Below, piece after piece: positions 5,648 to 5,762 of a stretch of 5,762 nt of DNA. The stretch covers positions 1 through 5,762 of the forward strand of contig JBBAEV010000046.1 of NCBI GenBank assembly GCA_041655735.1, read 5' to 3'. Within the stretch, counting starts at the first letter, position 1. Each line of letters begins with the position of its first letter. The notes under the pieces were generated by a model. The model saw only the letters and a program-made list of their open reading frames with translations, was not told where the DNA came from and made no database searches. Source of the DNA: JBBAEV01 sp041655735 (GTDB taxonomy: Bacteria; Bacillota_I; Bacilli_A; RF39; UBA660). A program made the position numbers and the translations under genes.

Positions 5648-5762
5648 CTATACACTCTTTATTTCAGTAATTTTAACTTTAGTATATGGTTGACGATGCC
5701 CTTGTTTATTACGATATTTCTTTTTAGGGTTATATTTAAATATTATTACTTTTCTTTGTTTG
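5648..5762 (-). CDS. rplU: 50S ribosomal protein L21, C-terminal end only
   Basis: The last 37 residues are present; the 5' part lies beyond the right edge. The visible sequence begins [19 protein letters not shown] and contains [12 protein letters not shown], the conserved L21 C-terminus. It is a large-subunit protein that binds 23S rRNA. The stop codon is 3 nt before the prp start, so both are on one transcript. The promoter and any leader regulation are outside the window. Confidence 0.97.
   Translation of the reverse strand, partial: KQRKVIIFKYNPKKKYRNKQGHRQPYTKVKITEIKSV

Noticed and set aside
5472..5693. 73-codon plus-strand ORF
   Set aside because: Antisense to prp and the end of rplU; hydrophobic only as a shadow of the AT-rich opposite strand.
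1..5762. Mycoplasma genetic code (TGA = Trp), suggested by the very low GC
   Set aside because: TGA ends three genes at sensible places and tryptophans are encoded by TGG.
1..5762. tRNA, rRNA, CRISPR array, insertion sequence or riboswitch
   Set aside because: I saw no cloverleaf, regular spaced repeats, transposase-like ORF or terminal inverted repeats, and intergenic gaps are at most about 150 nt and are explained by promoters, terminators and the 18-codon ORF.

Overview
The window is very AT-rich and reads like a chromosome segment of a low-GC Gram-positive bacterium (Bacillota, Bacilli or a relative). Three observations support this. The order rplU-prp-rpmA-obgE is the classical Bacillota arrangement. 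L27 carries the Bacillota-type N-terminal leader that Prp removes. The pilus genes are of the Tad/Flp type. TGA is used as a stop for three genes (the TadZ-like ATPase, tadE and the 217-residue gene), so the Mycoplasma code (TGA = Trp) does not apply. I cannot assign a genus; an uncultured gut-type Bacilli lineage would fit but is a guess.

Right part (4901-5762, minus strand): the end of rplU (L21), prp (the cysteine protease that matures L27) and rpmA (L27) lie almost end to end. They finish in a strong hairpin terminator that starts inside the last codons of rpmA. A new extended -10 promoter follows directly. It drives an 18-codon ORF with an excellent ribosome binding site, an unrecognised 217-residue protein, and obgE, which overlaps that gene by 14 nt. 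In Bacillus subtilis the slot between rpmA and obg holds spo0B. The protein here is not Spo0B and shows weak kinase-like features.

Middle (2584-3006): a DUF192 gene is the only plus-strand gene. It converges on obgE, and one 13-bp perfect hairpin made from the last codons of both genes serves as a bidirectional terminator. It diverges from the pilin gene flp, with two recognisable back-to-back promoters between them.

Left part (1-2583, minus strand): a Tad (tight adherence, type IVb-like) pilus locus in the order flp (major pilin), tadE (minor pseudopilin), a TadZ/CpaE-like ParA-type ATPase and cpaF/tadA (assembly ATPase, cut by the window edge). A hairpin after flp followed at once by a near-consensus promoter before tadE suggests that the pilin mRNA is made separately from the assembly genes, which then follow as one tightly packed operon running off the left edge. 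TadB/TadC-type membrane proteins would be expected next but are outside the window.

Most of the window is conventional. The parts that merit a second look are the 217-residue gene, its 18-codon leader ORF, and the transcription layout of the pilus locus.
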